DNA of 24,872 nt from Trebonia sp035294225 (GTDB lineage: Bacteria > Actinomycetota > Actinomycetes > Streptosporangiales > Streptosporangiaceae). The stretch is taken from positions 1 through 24,872 of the forward strand of contig DATGLH010000163.1 in NCBI GenBank assembly GCA_035294225.1. The letters are read 5' to 3'. Below are positions 23,301 to 24,872 of this stretch, one piece after another. The notes under the pieces were generated by a model. The model made no database searches, was not told where the DNA came from, and worked only from the letters and a program-made list of their open reading frames with translations. The first letter of the stretch is position 1; the number at the start of each line of letters is the position of its first letter. A program made the position numbers and the translations under genes.

Positions 23301-24788
23301 TTACTTCCTGCCGCTGTAGTTCGGGGCCTCGACCGTCATCTGCACGTCGTGCGGGTGGCTTTCCTTCAGGCCGGCGGCCGTGATCTGGATGAACCGGGCG
23401 TCTTGCAGCTCGGCGACGGTCCGCGCGCCGCAGTATCCCATGGCCATGCGCAGCCCGCCCACCAGCTGCTCGGCCACCGCGGCGAGCGGTCCGCGGTAGG
23501 GCACCTGCCCCTCGATCCCCTCCGGGATCAGCTTGTCCTCGCGCAGCACGTCGTCCTGGAAGTACCGGTCCTTGGAGTAGGACTTGCCGCGCTCCCGGTT
23601 GCGCATCGCGCCGAGGGAGCCCATGCCCCGGTACATCTTGTACTGCTTGCCGTTGACGAAGACCATCTCGCCGGGGCTCTCCTCGCAGCCGGCCAGCAGG
23701 CTGCCGAGCATCACGGTGTCCGCGCCCGCCGCGATCGCCTTGGCGATGTCGCCGGAGTACTGCAGGCCGCCGTCCCCGATGACCGGAATCCCCGCCGGCC
23801 GGGCCGCCAGGGACGCCTCGTAGATCGCGGTCACCTGCGGGACGCCGACTCCGGCGACGACGCGCGTGGTGCAGATCGAGCCCGGCCCGACGCCCACCTT
23901 CACGCCGTCCGCTCCGGCGTCGATCAGCGCCTGCGCCCCGGCCCGGGTCGCCACGTTGCCGCCGATCACTTCGATGTCCGCGTTCGCCTTGACCTGCGCC
24001 ACCATGGTCAGCACCGACTGCTGGTGGCCGTGCGCGGTATCGACGACGAGGAAGTCCGCGCCCGCCTCGACGAGGGCCTGCGCGCGGCGCTTGGCGTCCT
24101 CGCCCACCCCGACCGCGGCGCCCACGACCAGCCGCCCGCTGGGATCCTTGGTGGCGTTGGGGAACTTCTCGCTCTTGGTGAAGTCCTTGACGGTGATGAG
24201 GCCGCGCAGCCTGCCGGCGTCGTCGACGAGCGGCAGCTTCTCCACCTTGTGCTGCTTGAGCAGCCGCAGCGCCTCGTCCGGCGCCACCCCGACCGGCGCG
24301 GTGACCAGGGGCATCGGCGTCATCACGTCCGCCACCGGCCGGGAGTGATCGGTCTCGAACCGGATGTCGCGGTTCGTCACGATCCCGAGCAGGATGCCAT
24401 CGTCACTGGTCACCGGGACCCCGGAGATCCGGTACCGGGCGCACAGCCGCTCCACGTCCGCGAGCGTCGCGTCCGGGCCGCAGGTCACCGGGTCGGTCAC
24501 CATCCCGGCCTCGGACCGCTTCACCAGGTCCACCTGCTGCGCCTGCTCCTCGATGGACAGGTTCCGGTGCAGCACGCCGACACCGCCCTGGCGCGCCATC
24601 GCGATCGCCATCCGGGCTTCGGTCACCGTGTCCATCGCGGACGAGACCAGCGGGATGCGCAGCCGGTAGCGGCGGGTGATCCGCGTGCTGGTGTCCGCCT
24701 CGCTCGGCATCACCTGTGAGTGCGCCGGCAGCAGCAGCACGTCATCGAAGGTGAGGCCTACCGGGGAAAACTTCGGCGACTCGGTCAT
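23301..24788 (-). CDS. guaB: Inosine-5'-monophosphate dehydrogenase
   Basis: NAD-dependent oxidation of IMP to XMP, the committed step to guanine nucleotides. At 495 residues it is full length. The core barrel is interrupted by two CBS domains at about 95-205. The catalytic cysteine is C306 in GVGPGSICTT. The IMP phosphate loop IGDGGLQYSGD is at 337-347. The mobile flap dyad is R408-Y409 in KDRYFQDD, and MYRGMGSLGAM at 385-395 binds the base. The ATG at 24788 is preceded by GAGGG at 4-nt spacing. It is the first gene of guaB-guaB3-trpS, with a -10-like element 69 nt upstream. Confidence 0.97.
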   Translation of the reverse strand: MTESPKFSPVGLTFDDVLLLPAHSQVMPSEADTSTRITRRYRLRIPLVSSAMDTVTEARMAIAMARQGGVGVLHRNLSIEEQAQQVDLVKRSEAGMVTDPVTCGPDATLADVERLCARYRISGVPVTSDDGILLGIVTNRDIRFETDHSRPVADVMTPMPLVTAPVGVAPDEALRLLKQHKVEKLPLVDDAGRLRGLITVKDFTKSEKFPNATKDPSGRLVVGAAVGVGEDAKRRAQALVEAGADFLVVDTAHGHQQSVLTMVAQVKANADIEVIGGNVATRAGAQALIDAGADGVKVGVGPGSICTTRVVAGVGVPQVTAIYEASLAARPAGIPVIGDGGLQYSGDIAKAIAAGADTVMLGSLLAGCEESPGEMVFVNGKQYKMYRGMGSLGAMRNRERGKSYSKDRYFQDDVLREDKLIPEGIEGQVPYRGPLAAVAEQLVGGLRMAMGYCGARTVAELQDARFIQITAAGLKESHPHDVQMTVEAPNYSGRK

Positions 24789-24856
24789 GATGCCCTCACG
24801 GCTCGGCGCTGCCGCGCGTCCGCGCGCGTAGCGGCTGGTGACGGTGGGATGCTGCC

Positions 24857-24862
24857 ATCCTA
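24857..24862 (-). promoter_or_regulatory. -10 element TAGGAT of the guaB promoter
   Basis: TAGGAT on the minus strand is a common actinobacterial housekeeping -10. Transcription would begin near 24850, giving a 5' leader of about 60 nt. The -35 would lie beyond the right edge of the window. A small inverted repeat (GGATG and CATCC, 24847-24860) overlaps it. Confidence 0.5.
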
Positions 24863-24872
24863 CTCAACGGGC

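Overview
The window is about 25 kb of very GC-rich DNA. Its codon bias, frequent GTG and TTG starts, leaderless-looking genes and gene families (GuaB/GuaB3 pair, LpdA-type quinone reductase, fused biotin carboxylase/BCCP subunit, compact ilvB-ilvN-ilvC cluster) point to a high-GC actinomycete in the Streptomyces/Streptosporangiales part of the phylum. I cannot place it more precisely. It is mostly core metabolism, with no insertion sequence, prophage, CRISPR array, rRNA or tRNA that I can support.

Layout. Positions 1-1003 have no convincing gene; they hold an imperfect GC-rich tandem repeat (459-625), a 15-bp hairpin (636-681) and a 9-bp hairpin (712-738). From 7112 down to 1004 on the minus strand lies the branched-chain amino acid cluster: a 15-codon leader peptide with an Ile-Leu-Val-Leu run, an attenuator hairpin with a U tract, then ilvB, ilvN, ilvC, leuB and ilvE. 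A near-perfect 25-bp palindrome sits just upstream of the leader. Next come a membrane PAS-GGDEF-EAL protein (7202-9991, minus), a 338-bp gap with a perfect 32-bp palindrome, and a D-2-hydroxyacid dehydrogenase (minus). Divergent from the dehydrogenase is an acyl-CoA carboxylase biotin subunit with a small membrane protein behind it (plus).

From 13.7 to 16.9 kb: a P-loop kinase-like protein (plus) converges on and overlaps lpdA (minus). LpdA is divergent from a gamma-glutamylcyclotransferase-like gene (plus), which converges on and overlaps a PH-domain membrane protein. That protein ends a minus-strand run with overlapping genes: YbdK-type carboxylate-amine ligase, M20 amidohydrolase, PH protein. 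Further right, all minus, are a stand-alone methylmalonyl-CoA-mutase-type large subunit, trpS, guaB3 and guaB, with guaB3 and trpS packed tightly behind guaB.

How the genes work together: ilvBN, ilvC and ilvE carry valine/isoleucine synthesis (ilvD is not here), and leuB is the third leucine step. They are probably controlled by translation of the leader peptide. The carboxylase subunit and the mutase large subunit suggest propionyl-CoA/methylmalonyl-CoA traffic, which can be fed by branched-chain amino acid breakdown, but their partner subunits are outside the window. guaB commits IMP to guanine nucleotides. The most notable non-coding features are the ilvB leader with its upstream palindrome, the repeat tracts beside gene ends, and several start codons placed 6-8 nt behind a -10-like hexamer with no ribosome binding site.
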